From Deltaproteobacteria bacterium (GTDB taxonomy: Bacteria; Desulfobacterota; Desulfobacteria; Desulfobacterales; ETH-SRB1), in assembly GCA_003647525.1 (NCBI GenBank), contig QMMZ01000058.1, forward strand, positions 1 through 8,432: DNA of 8,432 nucleotides, written 5' to 3'. Below are positions 1-5,838 of this stretch, piece by piece. The notes beneath the pieces were generated by a model. It saw only the letters and a list, made by a program, of their open reading frames with translations. It searched no databases and had not been told where the DNA came from. Positions within the stretch are counted from its first letter, which is position 1. The number at the start of each line of letters is the position of its first letter. Both the position numbers and the translations under genes were made by a program.

Positions 1-69
1 TGATGCCGGATAATCTACATTATTGATACAAACTACAAATTCTCCTAAAAGCTCAGTTGATTTTCTCAT
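1..69 (-). CDS. Small conserved hypothetical protein, 5' part only
   Basis: The first 23 codons of a minus-strand gene run off the window edge. They read MRKSTELLGEFVVCINNVDY and then PAS, with no stop. The core (VCI-N-DYPAS) resembles, from memory, small uncharacterised proteins of cyanobacteria and other bacteria that continue into a short acidic tail. No function is known to me. The ATG lies 3 nt after the stop of the 77-residue gene upstream. The GGAG formed by that gene's last codons (TTGGAGTAA) is its likely ribosome binding site, so the two are probably translationally coupled. A toxin-antitoxin arrangement is possible for such a pair but nothing here proves it. Confidence 0.6.
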   Translation of the reverse strand, partial: MRKSTELLGEFVVCINNVDYPAS

Positions 70-72
70 AAC

Positions 73-306
73 TTACTCCAAATATTTTTTACGTTTGATT
101 TCTTTCTTACCAATGCCGTGAGCTTCATACCAGTGGAGTTCGGTCAACCTAATTTTTCCTGATGGGAGTCGAATACGAGTAATTCCTTTCATTTTTCTCC
201 AACTTCCATGACCATACATTTTTCTTAAACGATTAAGTTCACGAATTCCTGAACCCGTCGCTATCGTTTCAATCTCAATGATATCGTCAATTATATCAAA
301 AATCAT
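73..306 (-). CDS. Conserved hypothetical 77-residue basic protein, first gene of a coupled pair
   Basis: This 77-residue protein has an acidic-hydrophobic start (MIFDIIDDIIEIETIA) and a strongly basic second half. The C-terminal motif HWYEAHGIGKKEIKRKKYL is what I recognise from small uncharacterised proteins often found as the first of two adjacent genes. The family has no function I can name. There is no signal peptide or membrane segment. It is followed after 3 nt by the truncated gene at the window edge, so the two form an operon. The size, the charge and the pairing with another tiny gene would suit a toxin-antitoxin module, but this is inference only. Its ATG lies 40 nt from the nearest end hairpin of the IS200/IS605 element, so the insertion may have separated the pair from its original promoter. 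The ribosome binding site is weak (GGATCGAG about 4 nt before the ATG). Confidence 0.7.
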   Translation of the reverse strand: MIFDIIDDIIEIETIATGSGIRELNRLRKMYGHGSWRKMKGITRIRLPSGKIRLTELHWYEAHGIGKKEIKRKKYLE

Positions 307-346
307 TGGCTCGATCCATTATTAGAAATTAATCAACAATGAAGCT

Positions 347-367
347 CCCCACCGCAAGCGGATGGGG
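347..367. repeat. Right-end subterminal hairpin of the IS200/IS605 element
   Basis: Arm CCCCACCGC (347-355) pairs with GCGG-A-TGGGG (358-367) around an AA loop, with the same bulged A as the left-end hairpin. It lies 26 nt downstream of the tnpA stop codon and marks the 3' end of the element. Confidence 0.8.
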
Positions 368-393
368 TATCTGATTGCGAGCGCGGTATTTGG

Positions 394-841
394 TCACATA
401 TTGAACAACTTGAGTTGCTTCATCCGTAACTCAGCTTCGTTTTTATCCATACTCTGATTTTTTATGTATTTTCGTATGGTGTTCTCGGATGTTGCTTCAC
501 CAACTGTTCCTATGTATTTGCCAGCGCTCCAAAATGCCCCTCCCCACAGTTCATCTTTCTTGAGCTTGGGGTATTCTTGAAATACTTTTCTGGCTGTTAT
601 TGATTTTATTATGCTGATTATTCTCAACGGGGCTAATCTTGGTGGTGCTCCGCAAAAAATGTGTATGTGATTTTGATCAAAACCAATTTCATCGATAACG
701 ATCTCGTATCTTTCGGAAATCCCTTTTAATGTTTCCTTGATACATTTTTCTATACCTTTATCGAGCAACGCTTTTCGGTATTTTACCGCTGTTACCATAT
801 GATATCTTATAAACGCTATGTGATGTTTTCCCTAAATCCAT
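394..841 (-). pseudogene. tnpA: tnpA, IS200/IS605 Y1 transposase, frameshifted near its start
   Basis: The uninterrupted part (ATG at 798 to stop at 394) encodes 134 residues. It has the HUH motif as HIH (His44-Ile-His46) and the catalytic tyrosine helix RKYIKNQ (Tyr111, Gln115), so the single-strand DNA nickase core is intact. The usual N-terminus is missing from this frame. It is found just upstream in another frame: from ATG at 841 the sequence reads MDLGKTSHSVYKISY, which joins to HMVTAVKYR exactly as in intact family members (YKxxYHxVxxxKYR). Restoring the frame needs 5 nt. The site is an ATATC/ATATG tandem run, so loss of one 5-nt unit is the simplest cause. Translation from ATG 798 would lack the first beta strand and probably be inactive. 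A programmed frameshift is unlikely because no slippery heptamer is seen. Family assignment is very secure; pseudogene status is likely. Confidence 0.85.
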
Positions 842-844
842 TAT

Positions 845-880
845 GGTGGAATTATACCACCGCTTTTGGCCCCGCCGCAA
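845..880 (-). promoter_or_regulatory. Probable tnpA promoter with a hairpin just before the start codon
   Basis: On the minus strand TATAAT (856-851) is a perfect -10 box. TTGCGG (880-875), inside the left-end hairpin, is a weak -35 box at 18 nt spacing. The -10 box sits in the loop of a small hairpin, GGTGG (845-849) with CCACC (857-861), which ends 3 nt before the ATG at 841. IS200 elements are known to limit transposase translation with stem-loops at this place. The promoter assignment is inferred. Confidence 0.35.
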
Positions 881-890
881 GCGGACGGGG
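870..890. repeat. Left-end subterminal hairpin of the IS200/IS605 element
   Basis: Arm CCCCGCCGC (870-878) pairs with GCGG-A-CGGGG (881-890) around an AA loop, with one bulged A. The hairpin differs from the right-end copy only at two bases, which are compensatory (G-C pair here, A-T pair there). It is the expected TnpA recognition site. On the tnpA strand the bulge is a T, as in the recognition hairpins of characterised IS200/IS605 members. Confidence 0.8.
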
Positions 891-927
891 TATTAAAAAC
901 TCATAATAAATGGAAATGATTCAATCA

Positions 928-1074
928 ATGCCGAACGCCCAGGATGAGGAGCGCGCTGTTTGCGACTGTCTCAATCCGTTTGATGTCATAGCTGTCGCGT
1001 TTGCACGGCATTTATTTATTGGCGCGCTTCTCATCCTGGGCGATGTCCCCGAGGTACGAGGGGACATCAAGTAA
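928..1074 (+). CDS. Possible 48-residue small ORF inside a palindromic element
   Basis: An ATG at 928 opens 48 codons ending in TAA at 1072-1074. They begin MPNAQDEERAVCDCLNPFDV, then a hydrophobic stretch (about residues 19-38, including LFIGALLILG), then an acidic-basic tail ending RGDIK. The frame covers almost exactly the palindromic element at 929-1068. Only a weak Shine-Dalgarno-like GGAAA lies about 11 nt upstream. An open frame of this length arises by chance fairly often, and I recognise no family. It is listed because it is coextensive with the structured element; the element itself may be the functional entity. Low confidence that it is translated. Confidence 0.2.
   Translation: MPNAQDEERAVCDCLNPFDVIAVAFARHLFIGALLILGDVPEVRGDIK
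929..1068. repeat. Structured palindromic element with nested and tandem hairpins
   Basis: A 21-bp stem with one mismatch is formed by 936-956 (CGCCCAGGATGAG...) and 1022-1042 (...CTCATCCTGGGCG), enclosing 65 nt. Inside, GCGAC (962-966) pairs with GTCGC (994-998), and TCAA (971-974) with TTGA (980-983). TGCCG (929-933), outside the stem, could pair with CGGCA (1006-1010) inside it, giving a pseudoknot topology. A second hairpin follows at once: GATGTCCCC (1042-1050) with GGGGACATC (1060-1068), loop of 9. The block is visibly richer in GC than its surroundings. It could be a small mobile palindrome, a structured RNA or a degenerate integron attC-like site; none is established. Confidence 0.6.
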
Positions 1075-1201
1075 TTATATAGTTTCCTGATATCTATCAT
1101 GATATAAAATAGTTGACAACAGATTTCCTCCCATCTTACGCTATTCCTAACAGGATATCATTCATCCAGGCGTGATAAACAGTAAACAGGATAACCTCGC
1201 T

Positions 1202-1321
1202 ATGATTCAAATTGCTGCCGATCTTGCCAAGCTGTACACGTCTTTTATGAAACAAAAGGGTGTGGAAACTGACCAGGAATGGTACATCCTATGGCAAGAG
1301 CGCCGCATATGGATGCGCTGA
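1202..1321 (+). pseudogene. Short open frame, possible N-terminal gene remnant
   Basis: An ATG at 1202 opens 39 codons beginning MIQIAADLAKLYTSFMKQKG and ending at TGA 1319-1321. The composition is protein-like, and the start distantly recalls the N-terminal region of some tyrosine recombinases, but this is a faint resemblance from memory. AGGA lies about 11 nt upstream of the ATG. No continuation of any known family can be read downstream in another frame. It may be a decayed gene start or a chance ORF. Confidence 0.2.
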
Positions 1322-1678
1322 GCCGGACATTTCTTCTTCTCATACTAAAAAAAGTGGCGTTTAATCAAGCAGTTTTCTCTGGTCGTAAAATAATACCCCA
1401 GACCAGTAAAGCAGGTTCTGACACCAATATGGCGCCCGTGCAGAAAGGAATTTGGCAAGGAGCAGAAAGCACTCAGAAAGGCGGTGAAAAACATGGGCAT
1501 CCAGAAGGCCAATAATTTTATGTAAATAGCGCTGTATGAAAGTCTTCGCACCGAGTTTGATTCTTGTTTTCTGAAAGCCCTTCCTGTATAAAATCTAAAT
1601 TAGTGTTTGTCCAAAAAGTATTTTTTTCAATACTGGCAATAGTTTCAGCTTATTTACCGATGTGAAGATTTGTGAAAA
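1322..1678. other. Stretch without a recognisable gene
   Basis: Open frames of 44 to 78 codons occur here on both strands, but they overlap one another, match nothing I know and have no good ribosome binding site. One plus-strand frame (1394-1525) ends in a lysine-rich protein-like run (EFGKEQKALRKAVKNMGIQK) but has an in-frame stop right before it and no convincing start. The stretch is best read as decayed sequence. Confidence 0.4.
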
Positions 1679-1824
1679 AGCTATTAGCCATCAGCCATCA
1701 GCCATCAGCCATTAGCTGTTAGCTTCTATCTGAATGTGTTATCTGTTTGATTAAAGCTATTAGTCATTAACGGTTAGCTCTTAGCTAAAGGCTAACTGCT
1801 AAAAGCTAACGGCTAAAAGCTTTC
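1679..1824. repeat. Two arrays of degenerate 7-nt tandem repeats facing each other
   Basis: The first array (1679-1727) has seven units: AGCTATT, AGCCATC three times, AGCCATT, AGCTGTT, AGCTTCT. After 27 nt a second array (1755-1824) has ten units. It begins AGCTATT, AGTCATT, AACGGTT, AGCTCTT and then turns to the complementary phase: AGCTAAA, GGCTAAC, TGCTAAA, AGCTAAC, GGCTAAA, AGCTTTC. The two halves of the second array can fold back on each other, and its right half can also pair with the first array. The block ends about 50 nt before the helicase gene. There are no unique spacers, so it is not a CRISPR array. Confidence 0.85.
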
Positions 1825-1864
1825 TACTTGAGAATAGCAGCCAACTGACTATAATTTCAGGTGT

Positions 1865-1868
1865 GGAG
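1865..1868 (+). promoter_or_regulatory. Ribosome binding site that decides the helicase start
   Basis: GGAG lies 7 nt before ATG 1876. It falls inside the longer reading possible from GTG 1861, which has no Shine-Dalgarno sequence of its own. This favours ATG 1876 over GTG 1861 as the start. Confidence 0.6.
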
Positions 1869-1875
1869 TCGGCCC

Positions 1876-4557
1876 ATGCGGAAAACAATGAATCAGGAAT
1901 TAAACGTTGTTGTTATGCCAAATAGTTACCTTCAGTTGGAATGGACAGATGCGCAAAATGACATAAGCAAGAGCGGCAGGGTGTTACAAAAAGAGATATA
2001 CAGACGTTTCTCCGCAGACACGGATTCATGGCTTTTGTTCCTGGGGTTTTGTGATCATCGGGTACTGCTTTCTCCCTCTCTTGAATACTGGCGGAATTTT
2101 ACAGGGGCTTTTGCCAAAAGATTGAGCCAGACACCTGACCTGGAAATCCTGCGCCATAAAGCAAAGGTTTTGATAGAACAAGATGATTTAAAGATGCATT
2201 TAGAGCGGGTTCCGATGATGACAGGTTCGGAATACCTGAGCACGGAATTGCTTGAGGATGTATGGGAAAGATTAAACAGCGTATTTACCCTCGCGATCAA
2301 ATCTTTTGACGGAACCGTTGAAGATTTTATCAGGGCATACAGCCCCAATGTGCATCTTGTCGGGAGGGTTTTTTTTCATCTTGTAGAAAACAAAAGCGAC
2401 GATTATCCATTTGCTTTTATGGCAACCTATTCCACCAGGCTAAACAAGCAGGGACGTTCCAAACACCTCCCGCTTAAATACGCATTGCAGGAATATGAAA
2501 ATGATGAACTCCTGGAACTTCTTGCAACAGTGCATATAGCCGCAAGAAAGAGTCCGCTGATTACAGATCTTCTTGAGACCGGAGAACTTTTTCATCCTCT
2601 CGCCTGGACAGCAAAAGATGCCTTTTCTTTTCTAAAAGAAATTCCTGTTTATGAAGAATCAGGCATTTTGTGCAGAATTCCAAACTGGTGGAAAGGAAAC
2701 AGGTCAAGCCTGAGACTGAATCTTAGCGTTGGCGACTCCGGGCCTTCTTTTGTGGGTATGGATGCAATCCTGAATTTCAATGCGCAGTTGTTTTTAGGGG
2801 ACACACAGATTTCAGAAAAGGAGGCAAGGCGGTTATTAGATGAGTCAGAAGGGCTTGCGTTCATAAAGAACAAGTGGGTAGCGGTGGATCAGGAAAAACT
2901 TAAACAGACCCTGGATGCCTATGAAAAAGCAAAAACCATGATGCATGATGATGGATTGAGTCTGAGGGATGCCCTCAGGATGCAGCTTATGCCTGAAAAG
3001 TTTCTGGGCATTGACACGCAGGAAATAGATCACGATATTTCAAACGGAAAATGGCTGGAATCAATCACCAGAAAACTGCGTGATCCCGCTCTAATCACTT
3101 CGGTAATGCCAGGCAAAGGATTTAAGGCAAAGCTGAGAAAATATCAAAAAATGGGACTAAACTGGCTCTATTTTCTGCATTCACTTCAGTTCGGGGCATG
3201 CCTGGCAGATGATATGGGTCTTGGCAAAACCGTTCAGGTGCTTGCGTTTTTAAATAAAATAAAAAGTGATTTTAAGACATCAGGAAAACCTGACAAAGCC
3301 AGTCTTTTAATAGTTCCGGCCTCTCTTATTTCCAATTGGGACAATGAGATTAAGCGATTTTCTCCTGAAATTAAATTCCATATTGCGCATTCAGGAGCGG
3401 GCCCGAAGAAAGACAACGCTCCAAAGGACAAAAAAACATTAGATGCATTCGATCTTGTTATAACAACATATGCCTTGATTCAAAGGCATGAATGGCTCCA
3501 AGCCTATTCCTGGAACTACATTATCCTGGATGAGGCGCAGGCCATTAAAAATCCGGGCACAAAACAGGCTAAAGCGATAAAGAATCTCACCTCCTGCAAC
3601 AGAATAATAATGACAGGGACTCCTATTGAAAATCGTCTGACAGACCTCTGGTCATTATTTGATTTTTTAAATCCAGGACTGCTCGGGAATGCCAGAGAGT
3701 TCAAGCAATTTTCAAAAGGTCTGAAAAATGACAATTCCGGCTATTCAAGATTGCGCAAACTCATCAGACCGTATATTCTAAGGCGTTTAAAGTCAGACAA
3801 ATCAGTTATTTCCGATCTCCCTGAAAAGGTTGAAATGAAAACATATGCGCCTTTAAGTAAAAAACAGGTTTTTTTATATAAGAATATAGTTGAAGAAATA
3901 AAGCAAACAATAGCCGAGACAGAGGGAATTCAAAGAAAAGGGCTGATTCTTTCTTCACTTATGAAGTTTAAGCAGATCTGCAATCACCCTGATCAATATC
4001 TCGGAACCGGAGGATTTGAAGAAAAAGAAAGCGGCAAATTCTTAAGACTTCGTGAAATTTGCGAAACAATATATGACAAAAGAGAAAAAGTCCTGATTTT
4101 TACCCAGTTCAAGGAAATAACAGAGCCGCTTTGCGATTTTCTGGAAAACATCTTTAAGCGAAAAGGGCTAATTTTGCACGGAAGTGTGGCATTAAGCAAA
4201 AGAAAGAAAATTATTGAACAATTCCAGAGTCAAAGCTATGTTCCATTTATGGTGTTGTCCTTAAAGGCCGGCGGTGTGGGCTTAAACCTGATAGAAGCAA
4301 ACCATGTGATTCATTTTGACCGATGGTGGAATCCTGCCGTGGAAAACCAGGCAACCGACCGTGTATTCAGAATCGGTCAAAAAAAGAATGTTATTGTACA
4401 CAAGTTTTTGACCAAAGGCACTGTGGAAGAGAGAATTGACATGATGCTGGAAGAAAAATCAAGGTTATCACAGGATGTTATTGCCGGCACCGGTGGTGGC
4501 TGGATAACCGAAATGAAAGATGATGAATTAGTGGATCTCTTTAGATTAACGTTGTAA
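1876..4557 (+). CDS. SNF2-family DEAD/DEAH-like helicase
   Basis: This 893-residue Swi2/Snf2-type ATPase translocates on double-stranded DNA to remodel or displace bound proteins. Residues about 250-370 resemble the DUF3670 domain that precedes the motor in bacterial members (LNFNAQLFLGD, KNKWVAVD). The SNF2_N half starts near 415 (LRKYQKMGLNWL at 420). It has the Walker A motif ADDMGLGKT (Lys451), the DEAQ box (552-555) and TGTPIENR (580-587). The helicase C half carries KVLIFTQF (738-745), LKAGGVGLNL (796-805) and QATDRVFRIGQ (825-835) with both arginine positions present. All motor motifs are intact. It could also start at GTG 1861 (898 residues); ATG 1876 is preferred for its GGAG. The gene stands alone: no methylase, nuclease or SWIM-domain partner adjoins it, so a role in RNA polymerase recycling, repair or phage defence cannot be chosen from context. 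It is bordered by repeats and transposase debris. Confidence 0.95.
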   Translation: MRKTMNQELNVVVMPNSYLQLEWTDAQNDISKSGRVLQKEIYRRFSADTDSWLLFLGFCDHRVLLSPSLEYWRNFTGAFAKRLSQTPDLEILRHKAKVLIEQDDLKMHLERVPMMTGSEYLSTELLEDVWERLNSVFTLAIKSFDGTVEDFIRAYSPNVHLVGRVFFHLVENKSDDYPFAFMATYSTRLNKQGRSKHLPLKYALQEYENDELLELLATVHIAARKSPLITDLLETGELFHPLAWTAKDAFSFLKEIPVYEESGILCRIPNWWKGNRSSLRLNLSVGDSGPSFVGMDAILNFNAQLFLGDTQISEKEARRLLDESEGLAFIKNKWVAVDQEKLKQTLDAYEKAKTMMHDDGLSLRDALRMQLMPEKFLGIDTQEIDHDISNGKWLESITRKLRDPALITSVMPGKGFKAKLRKYQKMGLNWLYFLHSLQFGACLADDMGLGKTVQVLAFLNKIKSDFKTSGKPDKASLLIVPASLISNWDNEIKRFSPEIKFHIAHSGAGPKKDNAPKDKKTLDAFDLVITTYALIQRHEWLQAYSWNYIILDEAQAIKNPGTKQAKAIKNLTSCNRIIMTGTPIENRLTDLWSLFDFLNPGLLGNAREFKQFSKGLKNDNSGYSRLRKLIRPYILRRLKSDKSVISDLPEKVEMKTYAPLSKKQVFLYKNIVEEIKQTIAETEGIQRKGLILSSLMKFKQICNHPDQYLGTGGFEEKESGKFLRLREICETIYDKREKVLIFTQFKEITEPLCDFLENIFKRKGLILHGSVALSKRKKIIEQFQSQSYVPFMVLSLKAGGVGLNLIEANHVIHFDRWWNPAVENQATDRVFRIGQKKNVIVHKFLTKGTVEERIDMMLEEKSRLSQDVIAGTGGGWITEMKDDELVDLFRLTL

Positions 4558-4793
4558 GGTATCCTTAAATAATAGCAAATCAACACCAGAATTGGCAGCG
4601 ATAGAATTACTCGATATACGTAAAAAAGTTGAAGAACTTGTCACGTCCCTGAAAAAGCGTCGTTCCAAACGTGCATTTGCTCAAGATACTCACAACGCCA
4701 TTGATGTGATATTACAGCACTTAAAAGATCATGGTGATTATCTGTAGGGGGCACGTGATTAACTTGCCAAGTGAGGCAGGAGGGGGAACACGG
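4550..4793 (+). pseudogene. Transposase-like gene remnant, frameshifted
   Basis: Sixty-five open codons (4550-4747) contain no ATG yet read like a real protein: TPELAAIELLDIRKKVEEL, then RRSKRAFAQDTHNAIDVIL, then HGDYL and a stop (TAG 4745-4747). In the next frame the text continues without a break as GHVINLPSEAGGGTR to 4793. Removing one base at the TAGGGGG run joins them as HGDYLWGHVINLPSEAGGGTR. From memory this matches the C-terminal region of a transposase-like family in which LWGH...LP..AGGG.R precedes an RTNN-LE motif. That last motif is absent here, so the fragment is broken at its 3' side as well. It overlaps the end of the helicase gene by 8 nt, which means that its 5' part was lost. 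The coding character is clear; the family is uncertain. Confidence 0.45.
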
Positions 4794-4808
4794 TGTTTTG
4801 TCAAAAAC

Positions 4809-4958
4809 ATGAAACATGGCTTTGAAAATGCTCTGGTACAAACTGTGTCAAGATTAAAGGGAGCTTTTTCATTTGTCGCGCTTACGAGCAAAGGAGAAAT
4901 AATCGGCATCAAGGATCCAAACGGATTCAGGCCGCTGTGCCTCGGAAACTTGAACTGA
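4809..4958 (+). pseudogene. Internal fragment of a class II (PurF-like) glutamine amidotransferase
   Basis: Forty-nine codons read MKHGFENALVQTVSRLKGAF, then SFVALTSKGEIIGIKDPNGF and RPLCLGNLN, ending in TGA. The pattern KGAFS-V-L...IG-.DP.GFRPL.LG is the signature of the N-terminal nucleophile glutaminase domain of PurF (amidophosphoribosyltransferase) and of the related amidotransferase subunit of split glutamate synthases. The intact protein is 350-500 residues. The catalytic N-terminal cysteine, the rest of the glutaminase domain and any transferase domain are missing, so it cannot be functional. It is in frame with the preceding transposase-like debris, giving a 75-codon chimeric ORF from ATG 4731. 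It stands 21 nt from the end of the convergent GAF-ANTAR gene. I cannot decide between a purF and a glutamate synthase origin. Confidence 0.7.
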
Positions 4959-4979
4959 TGTAAAATTTAAGGCTCGGTC

Positions 4980-5681
4980 TTATTCAAGCTCCTCTGAAAG
5001 AATGATCGCCTCAGCAACACAACGCATTGATTTGCGAGTATCCATACTACGCTTTCGAATCCAGCGATATGCCTCCTCTCCGGTTTTATTTCGCCGGTTC
5101 ATGAGGACATCCTTTGCACGTTCTACCAGCTTGCGTGTTTCAAGTTCTTCCTGGACAACCTTGGTTTTTACCATAAGTTCAGTATTAAGTATTGCTACAG
5201 CCGCCTGATTTGCCACAGTAATTACCAGGTTGACGTCTGTTTCAGAAAATTTATGCCGGCTTGCTGTAAAACAGTTTAATACACCTATCACTTTTTCATT
5301 CTTGACTTGAAGAGGCACGCTAACCATTGATACGAGCCCAAGTTTCTTTGCCATTTCTTTTTCCTTGAATATAGACTCATCAAGTACATTCTCGACAATT
5401 AGCGGCCTCTTATGAGTAGCCACAAAGCCAACAACCCCTTCATCCATGTTTAGTGATCTGTCTTTCATATACTCAGGGTCAATAGTTTGAGAAGCTTTTA
5501 GCCGTATCATTGCGGGATTAACACTTTCGTCTATAAGCCACAATGAACAAATTTCAACTCCGGTTACCCTTGCCGTAACCATAACAATAAGCTTAAGGAG
5601 ATCTTCCAAATACAGGTCGGAAGTAATGGCCCTGCTGATATCCATAAGAGCTTTTATGTATTTGTCTTGAGTTTCGGGCAT
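4980..5681 (-). CDS. GAF-ANTAR domain transcription antitermination regulator
   Basis: This 233-residue cytoplasmic protein has an N-terminal GAF sensor domain (about residues 20-165, including GVVGFVATHKRPLIVENV and SVPLQVKNEKVIGVLNCF). A short coiled-coil-like linker (KTKVVQEELETRK) leads to a C-terminal ANTAR domain (about 180-233: ERAKDVLMNRR, EEAYRWIRKRSMDTRKSM, VAEAI). ANTAR domains bind paired RNA hairpins with six-base loops in leader transcripts and prevent termination. GAF-ANTAR proteins commonly control nitrogen assimilation or amide use. The GAF ligand cannot be told from sequence. It appears complete and of normal length. No clear Shine-Dalgarno precedes the ATG, and no in-frame start lies upstream before a stop. 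No neighbour in the window is an obvious target. The amidotransferase fragment tail-to-tail with it may be a relic of a nitrogen-related locus. Confidence 0.92.
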   Translation of the reverse strand: MPETQDKYIKALMDISRAITSDLYLEDLLKLIVMVTARVTGVEICSLWLIDESVNPAMIRLKASQTIDPEYMKDRSLNMDEGVVGFVATHKRPLIVENVLDESIFKEKEMAKKLGLVSMVSVPLQVKNEKVIGVLNCFTASRHKFSETDVNLVITVANQAAVAILNTELMVKTKVVQEELETRKLVERAKDVLMNRRNKTGEEAYRWIRKRSMDTRKSMRCVAEAIILSEELE

Positions 5682-5838
5682 GTTTATATGTTTTTAACAA
5701 GCTGAAGTGTTACGAAATTTGATGAAATCGCAAAAATAATTTATCATATAAAATAAATGAATGCAAACACCTCTCATCCACTAAGGCACATTGTATCGCA
5801 CCAATATATGATTTATATATCGTAAATTTTTTAGCTTT

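Larger units (their letters stand above)
347..890 (-). mobile_element. IS200/IS605-type insertion sequence with tnpA only
   Basis: A Y1 (HUH) transposase gene on the minus strand is bracketed by two nearly identical 21-nt imperfect hairpins, at 870-890 (left end, upstream of tnpA) and 347-367 (right end, 26 nt after the tnpA stop). Both have the same AA dinucleotide loop and the same single bulged base in the stem. Such subterminal hairpins, instead of terminal inverted repeats, are the hallmark of this family, which moves as single-stranded DNA. No tnpB is present, so it is IS200-like. The true outer ends lie a few to some tens of bases beyond the hairpins; I cannot place the cleavage tetranucleotides from one copy. 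The boundaries given are hairpin to hairpin. The element is probably immobile on its own because tnpA is frameshifted. Confidence 0.82.

Noticed and set aside
1113..1142. TTGACA with TACGCT as a promoter for the 1202-1321 frame
   Set aside because: The -10 box matches consensus at only three positions, and the downstream frame is itself doubtful.
1394..1525. Plus-strand frame with a protein-like lysine-rich end
   Set aside because: A stop lies just before it, the only in-frame ATG codons are at the very end, and I recognise no family. It may be a remnant but cannot be supported as a gene.
1279..1551. Overlapping frames of 78 (plus) and 68 (minus) codons
   Set aside because: They overlap on opposite strands, lack a good ribosome binding site and show no family features.
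1679..1824. CRISPR-like array
   Set aside because: The units are 7 nt long, contiguous and without unique spacers.
4731..4958. 75-codon ORF as an intact small gene
   Set aside because: It is better explained as two unrelated gene fragments joined in frame; its ATG lies inside the transposase-like remnant.
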